NCBI RefSeq assembly: GCF_002443295.1
Contig: NZ_BAOS01000024.1
Span: 18,840-82,839, forward strand
Reading direction: 5' to 3'
From: Candidatus Scalindua japonica
GTDB taxonomy: Bacteria; Planctomycetota; Brocadiia; Brocadiales; Scalinduaceae
Length of the DNA: 64,000 nucleotides
Both the position numbers and the translations under genes were made by a program. Positions within the stretch are counted from its first letter, which is position 1; every line of letters begins with the position of its first letter. A model generated the notes under the pieces. The model ran no database searches and was not told the DNA's origin. It was given only the letters and a program-made list of their open reading frames with translations. Shown here in pieces: positions 29,011-38,200 of the stretch.

Positions 29011-30624
29011 ATGGCTAAGATTGAAAGAGGAACAATAAAGCATGGGATTTTTTCTCATCTCAAACAAGACATTCCGGCAAGTATTGTAGTACTGTTTGTA
29101 GCACTGCCGCTTTGTCTCGGAATCTCATTGGCAAGTGGAGCGCCTCTGTTCTCAGGTCTTATTGCCGGAATAATTGGTGGTATAGTTGTGGGGTCTATAA
29201 GCGACTCCGCCCATGGAGTCAGCGGCCCGGCGGCAGGCCTGGCTGTAGTTGTGTTTGAAGCGCTGCATTCAATGTCTTTCGAGATATTTTTACTTGCCGT
29301 TGTCATAGGGGGAGCGCTGCAAATAATACTGGGTTTATCTAGAGCAGGAATTATCGGATATTTTTTCCCCTCTGCGGCTATAAAAGGGATGCTCTCCGGT
29401 ATCGGTATCATCATCATCCTGAAACAGATACCTCACGCGTTTGGATATGATAAGGAGTGGATGGGTAATGATGCTTTTGTCCAATTGGGCGGTGAAAACA
29501 CGTTTACATTAATTGGAAAAGTTCTTCTTGGACATATAACACCTGGAGCAGTATTAATTGCTGCTATTTCAGTAGCGATTTTGTTGTTATGGGAATTGTA
29601 TCTGACAAAAAAATATCAAAATGTGTTTAAATTAATACAAGGACCAATCGTCGTAGTAGCGGCTGCTATCTGTTGTCAGTTGATAACAAAAAATTACTTT
29701 CCTCAATTTACTTTAGGTTCAGAGAACCTGGTAAGTGTGCCGGTTGCCGGCAGTTTATCATCATTCTTTGGCCTGTTTACCTTTCCTGATTTCAGCCAGT
29801 TAGGCAATAAGGCCGTTTATATTTTAGCTGTCACAATTGCGATTGTTGCCAGTTTAGAAACACTTTTGTGTGTGGAGGCGACTGATAAACTGGATACCCA
29901 CAAGAGAGTTACGTCAACCAACCGGGAGTTGTTTGCCCAAGGTGCCGGAAACATGCTTTCAGGAATGATTGGCGGGTTGCCAATTACACAGGTAATCGTT
30001 CGAAGCTCTGCCAATATGCAAGCCGGTTCAAGAACGAAACTATCTACCATTCTTCATGGGATTTTTCTGTTGATATGTGTAGCGCTACTTCCAAGTGTAC
30101 TTAATCTTATACCCTTATCCGCTCTTGCATGCATTTTAATAATGGTCGGATATAAACTATCTAAGCCCAGTATATTTGTAGAGACATATAGACTGGGATG
30201 GGATCAATTTCTGCCGTTTATCGTCACTATTCTTGGGATTGTATTTGTTGATCTACTCGTGGGGCTTGGACTTGGGTGTTCAGTAGGCGCTGTTGTTGTC
30301 TTAATCCGTAACTACAAAAATTCTCATTTCTTACATATACACCCAGGTGAAGGAGAAAAGCAGTTAATAATTACCATGGCTGAAGATGTCAACTTTCTCA
30401 ATAAAGGGGCAATTATAAAAGAACTGGCCAGAATACCTAAAGAGACAGATCTGACCATCGATATGAGCAAATGCTATAGCATTGATTATGATGTTAGAGA
30501 AGTCGTAGAAGATTTCATTAAATCAGCAACCGATAGAGGTATTAATGTAAGACTGAAACCGCCATTGGTGAAAACTTATGGTAAAGAAGATATCTATTCT
30601 GAAAACTTGATAAATGGATATTAG
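29011..30624 (+). CDS. SulP-family permease, second copy (likely bicarbonate)
   Basis: The protein is 537 residues and closely related to the 18222 carrier through the membrane domain (VVLFVALPLCLGISLASGAP, GVSGPAAGLAVVVFEAL, AIVASLETLLCVEATDKLD). It has a C-terminal STAS-like domain (about 440-530) but no PII-like extension. A GGAGG site precedes the ATG. The next gene downstream on the same strand is a beta-carbonic anhydrase, a pairing well known for bicarbonate-type SulP carriers. This favours bicarbonate over sulfate as substrate. Confidence 0.88.
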   Translation: MAKIERGTIKHGIFSHLKQDIPASIVVLFVALPLCLGISLASGAPLFSGLIAGIIGGIVVGSISDSAHGVSGPAAGLAVVVFEALHSMSFEIFLLAVVIGGALQIILGLSRAGIIGYFFPSAAIKGMLSGIGIIIILKQIPHAFGYDKEWMGNDAFVQLGGENTFTLIGKVLLGHITPGAVLIAAISVAILLLWELYLTKKYQNVFKLIQGPIVVVAAAICCQLITKNYFPQFTLGSENLVSVPVAGSLSSFFGLFTFPDFSQLGNKAVYILAVTIAIVASLETLLCVEATDKLDTHKRVTSTNRELFAQGAGNMLSGMIGGLPITQVIVRSSANMQAGSRTKLSTILHGIFLLICVALLPSVLNLIPLSALACILIMVGYKLSKPSIFVETYRLGWDQFLPFIVTILGIVFVDLLVGLGLGCSVGAVVVLIRNYKNSHFLHIHPGEGEKQLIITMAEDVNFLNKGAIIKELARIPKETDLTIDMSKCYSIDYDVREVVEDFIKSATDRGINVRLKPPLVKTYGKEDIYSENLINGY

Positions 30625-30694
30625 CTCTACCAGTCAATAAGAAAGCACAGCCGGTATAAAGATCGTTTGAAATGTTGTGAGAAAAAAAATTCAC

Positions 30695-30708
30695 GTTTTG
30701 TACAAAAC
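30695..30708. promoter_or_regulatory. GTTTTGTACAAAAC palindrome, site 3
   Basis: This perfect 14-nt palindrome lies about 85 nt upstream of the carbonic anhydrase start and contains the same 12-nt core as the site upstream of the winged-helix regulator. Confidence 0.45.
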
Positions 30709-30790
30709 TTAATACCGAACAGAAGCTTCAGTCGCATTTTTTAAATGGTGAGAAGTGTTATTTTCGAAAACTAAATAGGAGAATTTTCAT

Positions 30791-31441
30791 ATGAAAGTAT
30801 TAAAGCATCTTTTTGATAACAACAGGAGCTGGGCAGAAAAAATAATAGAAACCGATCCTGATTTTTTCTCAACGCTTTCTAAACAACAAAAACCTGACTA
30901 CTTATGGATTGGTTGCTCTGACAGCCGTGTACCCGCAAACCAAGTTATTGACTTGTTACCCGGTGAAATCTTTGTACACCGTAATATTGCTAATCTCGTA
31001 ATACATACCGACCTGAGCTGTTTATCAGTTATTCAATTTGCTGTTGATGTATTAAAGGTAAAACATATTATAGTTTGTGGTCATTACGGTTGTGGAGGCA
31101 TTAAAGCCGCTATGGATAATAACCAACATGGGCTGATCGATAATTGGCTACGGCACGTTAAAGATGTGTACCGCATTCATGAAGACAAATTTGACTTATA
31201 TCTAAGTGATAACGAGAAACATCAACTGCTATGTGAACTTAATGTAGTTGAGCAGGTAAACAATATATGTCACACAACAATTGTTCAGAATGCGTGGGAC
31301 GCTGGACAGGAGTTGACAGTTCATGGCTGGGTGTACAACCTTGAAATTGGTCTATTAAAGGATTTGAATGCTTGCATCTCCAGTAAAGAAGAAGAGAGAA
31401 ACAAGTTTCACACAAAGGAAATTATTGATTCCTTTAAATAA
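30791..31441 (+). CDS. can: Beta-class carbonic anhydrase
   Basis: The enzyme interconverts CO2 and bicarbonate. The zinc site is complete: Cys and Asp-Arg in WIGCSDSRVPAN, then His and Cys in CGHYGCGGIKAA. The length of 216 residues is normal for this class. There is no signal peptide, so it acts in the cytoplasm or an internal compartment. An AGGAG site lies upstream of the ATG. The SulP carrier directly upstream would supply or export its product. The gene is followed by a GC-rich hairpin. Confidence 0.95.
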   Translation: MKVLKHLFDNNRSWAEKIIETDPDFFSTLSKQQKPDYLWIGCSDSRVPANQVIDLLPGEIFVHRNIANLVIHTDLSCLSVIQFAVDVLKVKHIIVCGHYGCGGIKAAMDNNQHGLIDNWLRHVKDVYRIHEDKFDLYLSDNEKHQLLCELNVVEQVNNICHTTIVQNAWDAGQELTVHGWVYNLEIGLLKDLNACISSKEEERNKFHTKEIIDSFK

Positions 31442-31494
31442 ATCAATATTGTTTTTTCCTGATTTAATGTATATGAATTTCATTGTTGATAACA

Positions 31495-31531
31495 CTTCGG
31501 CTCCCCGGCCGGTACGGCCGGGGAGCCGAAG
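31495..31531. terminator. GC-rich 17-bp stem, 3-nt loop
   Basis: Two perfect 17-nt arms (31495-31511 and 31515-31531) flank GTA. The stem is far more GC-rich than its surroundings and lies 54 nt after the carbonic anhydrase stop. There is no strong T tract after it, so it may be a terminator of unusual type or a dispersed palindromic repeat. Confidence 0.6.
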
Positions 31532-31785
31532 GATAGTATTTCGTCGCGGAACAACTTAACTTCACCAATAGTCTCTGTAAATGAGCCAAAAACGAAACAG
31601 GTTACCGATCTGATTATTATTTCAACACATCATAGAACTATTTAAAGAATAACCGGTTTGAGAGAATTTAAAGATTTCAAATATTATCGAGTATTAATTT
31701 TAAGTTGCGAATTTTAAACCTGTCAGGATTATCTGGAATTGAATACGATAAAAAAAATAATTTAAATCAATTTCTTATTATCATC

Positions 31786-33261
31786 ATGATGGGGTTAGTA
31801 TCGATGCTCTCAGCAGAGGCGGATGACAAACACCCCAGTTATAATCTCTTCCGTTACAATGAAGACTGGTCGGAACTTGCCCACAAAGAGCAACTCAAAT
31901 CAACTGATTTTTTTGACCCTGTTAAATATATTCCTTTAAACCAAAGTGGCTCGAACTGGCTGAGTTTTGGCTTTGAAGAACGGGTTCGGGTAGAAAAATG
32001 GAGCGATTTCCAGTTTGACCCTTCGGGGACGAAAGATAATCAAGATGCCTTTGTTCTCAATCGTATTCGTACAAATGTTGATTTGCACCTGGGACCCAAT
32101 TTGCGCCTGTTTGCAGAATTAAAAAGCGCGATCGAAGGCTTTCGAAGTTTGCCCAGTAACAGGCGAAGGCAAGACAGAGACACGATCGATCTACAGAATC
32201 TCTTTGCGGACTTCACCTCACCCTTAGGGGCAGTTTTATCCGGTGACAATCGGATTGTCCTGCGTGTCGGTCGTCAGGAAATGGCGCGTGGTAGTGAGCG
32301 GTTTATTGGCAGCAGAAATTTCGCCAATGTACGTCAATCCTTTGATGGGATTAACGCAATGCTGTATGCGGGTGGATGGAGGTTTTCAGCCTTCGGGCTT
32401 CGCATTGTCAGAGACTTGTCTCTTGGAGAAGTCAAACCCGATTCTTTCAATAATTTTAACCTACCCGACAGCAATTCGGGATTCTTTGGAATTTATGGTG
32501 AGGGTTTCGTTCCCTCCTTGCTAAGTAATGCGATCGGTTTCGGCCCTATGGGCCTCGATCTATACGTGCTTAGAAGAGATGATGATCAGGTTTTTAACGG
32601 AACTGGCGGAAATTCTGACCGTTATGCTGTTGGCGGACGCCTTCACGGCAAATTTCCCATGGCTTCGTTTGGTTATGAGATTGAAGGGGCGTATGAGTTT
32701 GGCAATATACACCGGCAGGGCCAGGACGCGGATATCAACGCCAGTATGTTTACCGTCGCGCTGAACTATCAACCAACGCAGAGAACTCCCCTCGCGGTTG
32801 GCCCGGTTGACCTCAAAATGATTCAGATTGGTTTTGACTATGCGAGCGGTGATAACAACCCGGGAGGTGATGTTCAGACATTTGACCCTATGTTTCAGAC
32901 TCGTCATAAATTTTTTGGATTTATGGATTTCATTGGCCGCTTCAATATTATGGACCTGCGCCCCCGCATCGATTTTAGCATTGGAAAACGCACGACTTTC
33001 CGCATTGATCAGCATATATTTTGGCGCAGTGAAAAACAGGATGCGCTCTATAGCGTATCCGGCGGCGTGATCGCCCCTGGAAGGACGGGAAGCAACAGGT
33101 ATGTGGGCACGGAAACGGATCTGACTTTAAAGCATCGGCTTAATCGTCATACTGACATTGAAACGGGATTTAGCCACTTCTATACAGGTGATTTTCTGGA
33201 CAATGCCGCACTCAGTGAAGATTCCGATTGGTTCTACTTGATGATGACTTACACTTTTTAA
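31786..33261 (+). CDS. Alginate-export-family outer-membrane porin
   Basis: After a signal peptide (MMGLVSMLSAEA) the mature protein alternates polar and hydrophobic residues like a large beta-barrel. It has many aromatic girdle residues and ends in Phe (MMTYTF), as outer-membrane proteins do. The motif run FGFEERVRVEKW, then RIRTNVDLHLGPNLRLFAEL, VGRQEMARGSERF and FDGINAML, is typical of the alginate-export (AlgE-like) porin family. Such proteins also act as general anion or solute porins, and the substrate is unknown. The ATG at 31786 leaves a clean signal peptide; the frame opens further up at a TTG at 31705. Confidence 0.82.
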   Translation: MMGLVSMLSAEADDKHPSYNLFRYNEDWSELAHKEQLKSTDFFDPVKYIPLNQSGSNWLSFGFEERVRVEKWSDFQFDPSGTKDNQDAFVLNRIRTNVDLHLGPNLRLFAELKSAIEGFRSLPSNRRRQDRDTIDLQNLFADFTSPLGAVLSGDNRIVLRVGRQEMARGSERFIGSRNFANVRQSFDGINAMLYAGGWRFSAFGLRIVRDLSLGEVKPDSFNNFNLPDSNSGFFGIYGEGFVPSLLSNAIGFGPMGLDLYVLRRDDDQVFNGTGGNSDRYAVGGRLHGKFPMASFGYEIEGAYEFGNIHRQGQDADINASMFTVALNYQPTQRTPLAVGPVDLKMIQIGFDYASGDNNPGGDVQTFDPMFQTRHKFFGFMDFIGRFNIMDLRPRIDFSIGKRTTFRIDQHIFWRSEKQDALYSVSGGVIAPGRTGSNRYVGTETDLTLKHRLNRHTDIETGFSHFYTGDFLDNAALSEDSDWFYLMMTYTF

Positions 33262-33577
33262 CCCATTTGTTGGCGTGAAGCGCCAATGAATAGAGGCGTC
33301 TTAAACGACCCCGCAGCCTTAGTTGAAAAAATGATTTGCAGCATTTAACTCGTGTCATGCCCGAGTACGTTTTGCGGCGACAGTGCGTTCAGGATGATTA
33401 AAGGAGAGGGGAAATAGACGATGGTTTAATCCTGAAACGAATGAGTTGAAGTCATTCATATTTCTGCTTTTTTTAAATAGCAACCCCCACCTCTGCTTTG
33501 GAATTTTATCACAAGTATTAAGAGTCAGTTAAATTGTATTGTTGGTTTATTTTTTGAAAAAATTTGAGAGGATTGAA
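33262..33577. other. Intergenic region with small hairpin
   Basis: A 6-bp stem, TTGGCG/CGCCAA (33270-33286), follows the porin stop and may help end transcription. A weaker inverted pair lies near 33395-33440 (GGATGATTAAA and TTTAATCC). I see no gene. Confidence 0.4.
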
Positions 33578-34075
33578 ATGAAACAATCATTGATAGCAGT
33601 AATAATTATTATAGCGGTTACTATATCCATTACTTCCTGTAAAAAGCCAGAGGAAGTGAATGTTAAGAGCGTTGAGAGCGGACAAAATGAATATCTTACA
33701 GATTTCAGATTAGTCAAGGAAATGAAAAAAGCTGCCATGGCAATGAAGAGGTTAAGCCGGGGGGTAAAAGATAATGATTGGATGGAAATAGATATATGGA
33801 CACATGAAATTAAAGAAGGTATCGGCGATAAGTGTGTGGAGCTTTATAGGGCTGAAAACAATGATGTTCCAAGTGAATTCGTAGCTTCGCGTGATAAATT
33901 TGCCAAAGCGGTAGACAATCTAATACTTTGCAGCAAAAATCATGACGACAGTAATTCACAACGAGATTATGATATGCTGAAAGAGTCTTGTGATGAATGC
34001 CATGAGATATTTAAAAAGGAATTAGAAGGTGAATTGAAAGTTAATAAAATAACAAACACTTCTCCAAAAACATGA
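33578..34075 (+). CDS. Lipoprotein monoheme cytochrome c (c556-like)
   Basis: The protein is 165 residues from the ATG at 33578, which has a GAGAGG site just upstream. A lipoprotein signal ends in TSITSC. The helical body carries one heme motif, CDECHEIF, near the C-terminus, the same layout as the 27477-28025 protein. It is probably a lipid-anchored periplasmic redox protein. It precedes the siroheme-domain gene by about 95 nt on the same strand and could deliver electrons, but this is only suggested by position. Confidence 0.78.
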   Translation: MKQSLIAVIIIIAVTISITSCKKPEEVNVKSVESGQNEYLTDFRLVKEMKKAAMAMKRLSRGVKDNDWMEIDIWTHEIKEGIGDKCVELYRAENNDVPSEFVASRDKFAKAVDNLILCSKNHDDSNSQRDYDMLKESCDECHEIFKKELEGELKVNKITNTSPKT

Positions 34076-34170
34076 CCGAATGCTACTGATCAAAATTGAG
34101 AAAACAGAAACACGATTATACGATGAATGATGAATGATGTAGAAAATAATTTAAAGGAAAGGATAAATGG

Positions 34171-34965
34171 ATGGAAACCACTGTGAATTCTGATTCGGAA
34201 CTGAAGCAAGAGACTCTTCAGCGCAAAAAACAATCTGGCTATCGTTGTCTCGGAAAACAGAGAGACGGAAACTATTCACTGTGCGTTGGTGTCCCGACAG
34301 CCTGTTTTTCAGCAGCGCAATTTCGCAAAATCTCAGACATTATTGAGAAATTTGCTTCCGTTGGACATTTCTCAACAGCTCAAAGCCTGATTATCGTTGG
34401 AATTCCGGAACACAAGTACTACGAGGCCAAGCGGGCAGTTCTTGATGCAGGCTTTGAAATTCGTTCCATCGGCAAAGACGTTCGTCAGGTAAAGAGTTGC
34501 ACGGGAGCGGATTTTTCACCATTTGGACTTCAGCGTACGATGCCATTGGCAACCGAATTGGAAAAAATGTTTCGCGGCCTTCCCACGCCAATGAAGTTCA
34601 AAACTAGTGTTTCCGGTTGCCCAAACTGTTGCGCAAACACCAAGTTGAACGACTTTGGTATTCATGGAACGGTTGATGGGTGGAAGATTTTCGTTGGTGG
34701 TAAGATGGGCGCATCTCCTGTAATTGCGGAGGAACTTGCTTCGAGAGTACAGCCTGATGATGTGCCGAAGTACCTTGCGGCGGTACTGAGAGTTTACAAC
34801 AAGGAGGCTCAACCAAATGAGAGGATCGCGAAGACTATATCCCGTCTAGGCTTTGAGACATTCAAGGCAAACGTTCTGTCAATGCTTAACACCCCATTCG
34901 ACGATCTGATAAAGAGCGCGAAGGATGCTTACGAAAAAGCCGAGGCTTGCAATTGTATAGGTTAA
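34171..34965 (+). CDS. Nitrite/sulfite-reductase-like siroheme [4Fe-4S] domain protein
   Basis: The 264-residue protein has one ferredoxin-like half-domain (about 30-100) and one siroheme/[4Fe-4S] domain. This is the size of stand-alone assimilatory or dissimilatory-type small sulfite reductases. The cluster region reads KSCTGADFSPFG and later VSGCPNCCANTKLND. In the family the first motif has two cysteines six apart; here the second is serine. Two adjacent cysteines in the second motif (CPNCC) might compensate. So siroheme reduction of nitrite or sulfite is possible but the cluster may be altered. An AAAGGAAAGG site precedes the ATG. Confidence 0.75.
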   Translation: METTVNSDSELKQETLQRKKQSGYRCLGKQRDGNYSLCVGVPTACFSAAQFRKISDIIEKFASVGHFSTAQSLIIVGIPEHKYYEAKRAVLDAGFEIRSIGKDVRQVKSCTGADFSPFGLQRTMPLATELEKMFRGLPTPMKFKTSVSGCPNCCANTKLNDFGIHGTVDGWKIFVGGKMGASPVIAEELASRVQPDDVPKYLAAVLRVYNKEAQPNERIAKTISRLGFETFKANVLSMLNTPFDDLIKSAKDAYEKAEACNCIG

Positions 34966-35033
34966 TTGGAGAACCGAAAGTAGAAAACTCATCTTTAAAA
35001 TCTTCACCGCCGTGAATAACGGGTTATCGGGCA

Positions 35034-35191
35034 ATGGCCCTGGAAGGAGAAGATAGGGAGAAAGCGACAGAATACCTGGAAAGCAAAGGAGTTGAGATAA
35101 CCTGGGGCCCCCATTGGATTTGGGAAATTCAGTGAGGGCAGAGTTTAAAGACATTGACGGATTTGATATTGAACTGAGACAGTGGAAATAA
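35034..35191 (+). pseudogene. VOC/glyoxalase-family C-terminal remnant
   Basis: The sequence reads ALEGEDREKATEYLESKGVE in one frame. It then switches frame near 35115-35125 to NSVRAEFKDIDGFDIELRQW and ends in TAA. Together this matches the last 50 residues of a vicinal-oxygen-chelate (glyoxalase/bleomycin-resistance) protein. The N-terminal part is absent. It is a decayed fragment. Confidence 0.6.
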
Positions 35192-35296
35192 AAGAAAGGG
35201 TTTCTATCTCGTTAAATGCATTCGTGCGTATTTTTAAGATCAGAATTGACCTTTATTGTTTATGATTATACTTTTCTTCCAATTTCTTTATGTAGA

Positions 35297-38200
35297 TCAA
35301 CCCTGGTTGTCCAGGTCCCAACCACCACCCAACGCCTTATATAATGAGATAAGATTCTTGCTTACCCTGGCTTCGCTAATGGAAAGCTGATCCTGAAAGG
35401 TAAATAAAGTTCGTTCCGCATCCAGGAGATTATTAAAATCAGTTAATCCGTTTGTGTACTGAATCTTTGCCAGCTTTACTGTCTTTTCCGCAGCTTTGAC
35501 TGTTTTCTGGAGAGTATCTCTTCTGTTCATTTCACGGGAATATGAGATAACAGCGCTTTCAACTTCTTCCAGGGCGGAAAGAACTGTATTGTGGAAACGA
35601 TAGAGTGCCTGTTTTTCCCGCTCGTTTTGAGCCTTGATGTTATTTCTGATTTGACCGGAAGAAAATATGCGCCATGTCACTGACGGGCCAACTCCAAAGG
35701 TCTGACTCCCTGGTTTAAACACATCTCCTCCATTAGACGCGCTAAATCCAAAGGAATTTTTGAGAAAGAACTTAGGATAGAGATCAGATTCAGCTACTCC
35801 TATACGGGCTGTTTCCGCTGCTAAAGCCCGCTCAGCCATACGGATATCAGGTCTTCTTCGTAAAAGTGCGGCAGGCAGGCCGATCGCAACTTCTTTTGGC
35901 GGTACCGGAATTGAACCTATTCCGGTTAATCGGATATTGAGCGCGCCCGGTTGTTTTCCCGTCAAGACGGCTATTCGATTTAACGCATGATTCAGTTGTT
36001 CTTCAAGAACAGGAATTTGTGCGCGTGTGTTTTCCAGATTTGTTTCAGCTTGCGCGGTATCTAGTTCATCCGTAAGCCCCGAATCAAAACGTGCCTTTGT
36101 CAATTTCAAGGTTTCTTCCTGAGTTTTGACATTGGCTTTGGCAATCCCTAAACGGTTCTGAGTGTTTCTTAACTCTATATAATTTACCGCAAGCTCCGAA
36201 AGCAGGGTTACCATAATATCGTGCAGCTCGGCATGGATTTCGTCCACTTCTGCAGTGGCTGCTTCAACCGAACGTCTTACGCCTCCAAATATATCAAGTT
36301 CCCACGCGGAATCGAATCCGGTAGAATAGATTTCCATGGGAATCGTTTGTCTCTTGTTAAAAGAGACATTCTTAATGCCTGTATCAGTAGTCTCTGAATT
36401 TCTGGTTTTTGAGTACGACCCTAACGCATCAATTAACGGAAACAGATTAGCGTTGGCGACAGCACGCCGGGCTCGTGCCTCTCTTACTCTGGCAACCGCG
36501 ATTTTTATATCGTAATTTCCGTCAACCGCCTCTCTTATCAATTTATTTAGTTGCGTGTCTTCAAAACTTGTCCACCAATGTTTCAGCTCAGATGGCTTTG
36601 AGACCAATCCACGTTCCAGGCCGGTCTGCCAATCCTCACTCACCATTGTACGAGGTTGAATGTAATTTTTCCCAACCGCACAGCCGCTGAAAGTGAATAT
36701 GAGCAGCAATGCCCCTGTGACATGTTGAAAACGTGTTACAGATCTCATTTTATCTTTCAGATCAAACATCAGGCCTAATAAAATTGGAATAAGAATCAAT
36801 GTGAATATAGTGGAAATAAACAACCCCCCCACCACAACCGCGCCCAATCCGCGGTAAAGTTCTGAACCGGAACCAGGCATTAACACCAATGGCAGCATAC
36901 CACCCACCGAGGTTGACATACTCATGAAGATAGGACGGACACGGCTTTCAACCGCCATTGAAATTGCTTTGCGTGGTTCCAGTTTCTTGTCATATTGCAA
37001 AAAGTTCAATGTTTGAGCGACAATTAAAATCGCATTGTTAACAACCACACCCGCCAGAATGACGAATCCGATAATAGTAAGAACGTCCATGTTTTGTACA
37101 GGCATGTAACGGTCAACTTCACTCCAGTAATGAACTAATGATAAGCCCAGAAATCCACCAAAAGTGGCTAACGGAACACTGAACATGATCACAAATGGAT
37201 ATATCCAGCTCTGGAATAAAATACACATGAGCAAGTATACAATCATAACGGCGAGGAATAACGCGCTTGACAGCATTCCTGATGCGCTTCCGTCTCCAAG
37301 CAACGCCTCCTTCACTTCGGTCAACTTGCTTGCGGCACCTGCCAATTGAATCTCTACACCGGGCAGAATTGCATTTGCCTTCTTTAGTTCAGCCACCTTC
37401 TGGTTTATCCCGTTGATTGCCTTCTGAAGCGGCATGCCTTTCGGTGGAGTAAATTCGAGCGTTACGGCTCTCTGGCGGTCTACTCGTTTAATTTGTTCAG
37501 GTGCTCTTCTCCACTTAAAATCTGATATCGTGTCCAGGTCCAGAATAACCCCGTCAGAAGTAGTCATTTTCGCGTCACCAAGATTTGTAATCGTGGTTTG
37601 ATCAATGGCGTCCTTAGAAATCAATTTTAAATCTATGATATCTCCGCCAAGATCATAATCACCAATAAGTGCTCCGTCGCTATTTGCCTGGATTGTCAGT
37701 CCAAGATCTTCAACGGTCAGATTAAGATCTGTCATCCGGTCAAGATCAGGTATTATCTGCAGCTCCGGAGCCGGCACATTAAAATTTACCGGATCAGGAC
37801 GGACGGCAAAGGATCCATACTCTTGAACCAATGTCCCAAACAAAGCTGACGCGGACTGACTGACATCTTCCAGATCAGAGCCAACCAGATCAATCTTTAC
37901 GGCGCTTCCCGAGCTGCCGCCCATACGAAATAGTGGACTTTGAAACGCAAAGGAATAAACACCCGGAAGCGTGTCCTGTGTTGTCGAAGCTTTAAATAAC
38001 GATACCAGATCCACGACACGTCTGGGATCTGCGCTGATACACCCGTGAAAAAGCGTCGCTCCTTTTCTTCCTCCTCCCTGAAAGTAATGCTTGATCGGCG
38101 GAGGGGTGATAGAGGGAGAATTCGGAACAATATCTGAAGGTACTTTATACAACTGACTGTCCATGCCATTCGGGTTTGCTCCCGCTTCCCAAAAAGGGCG

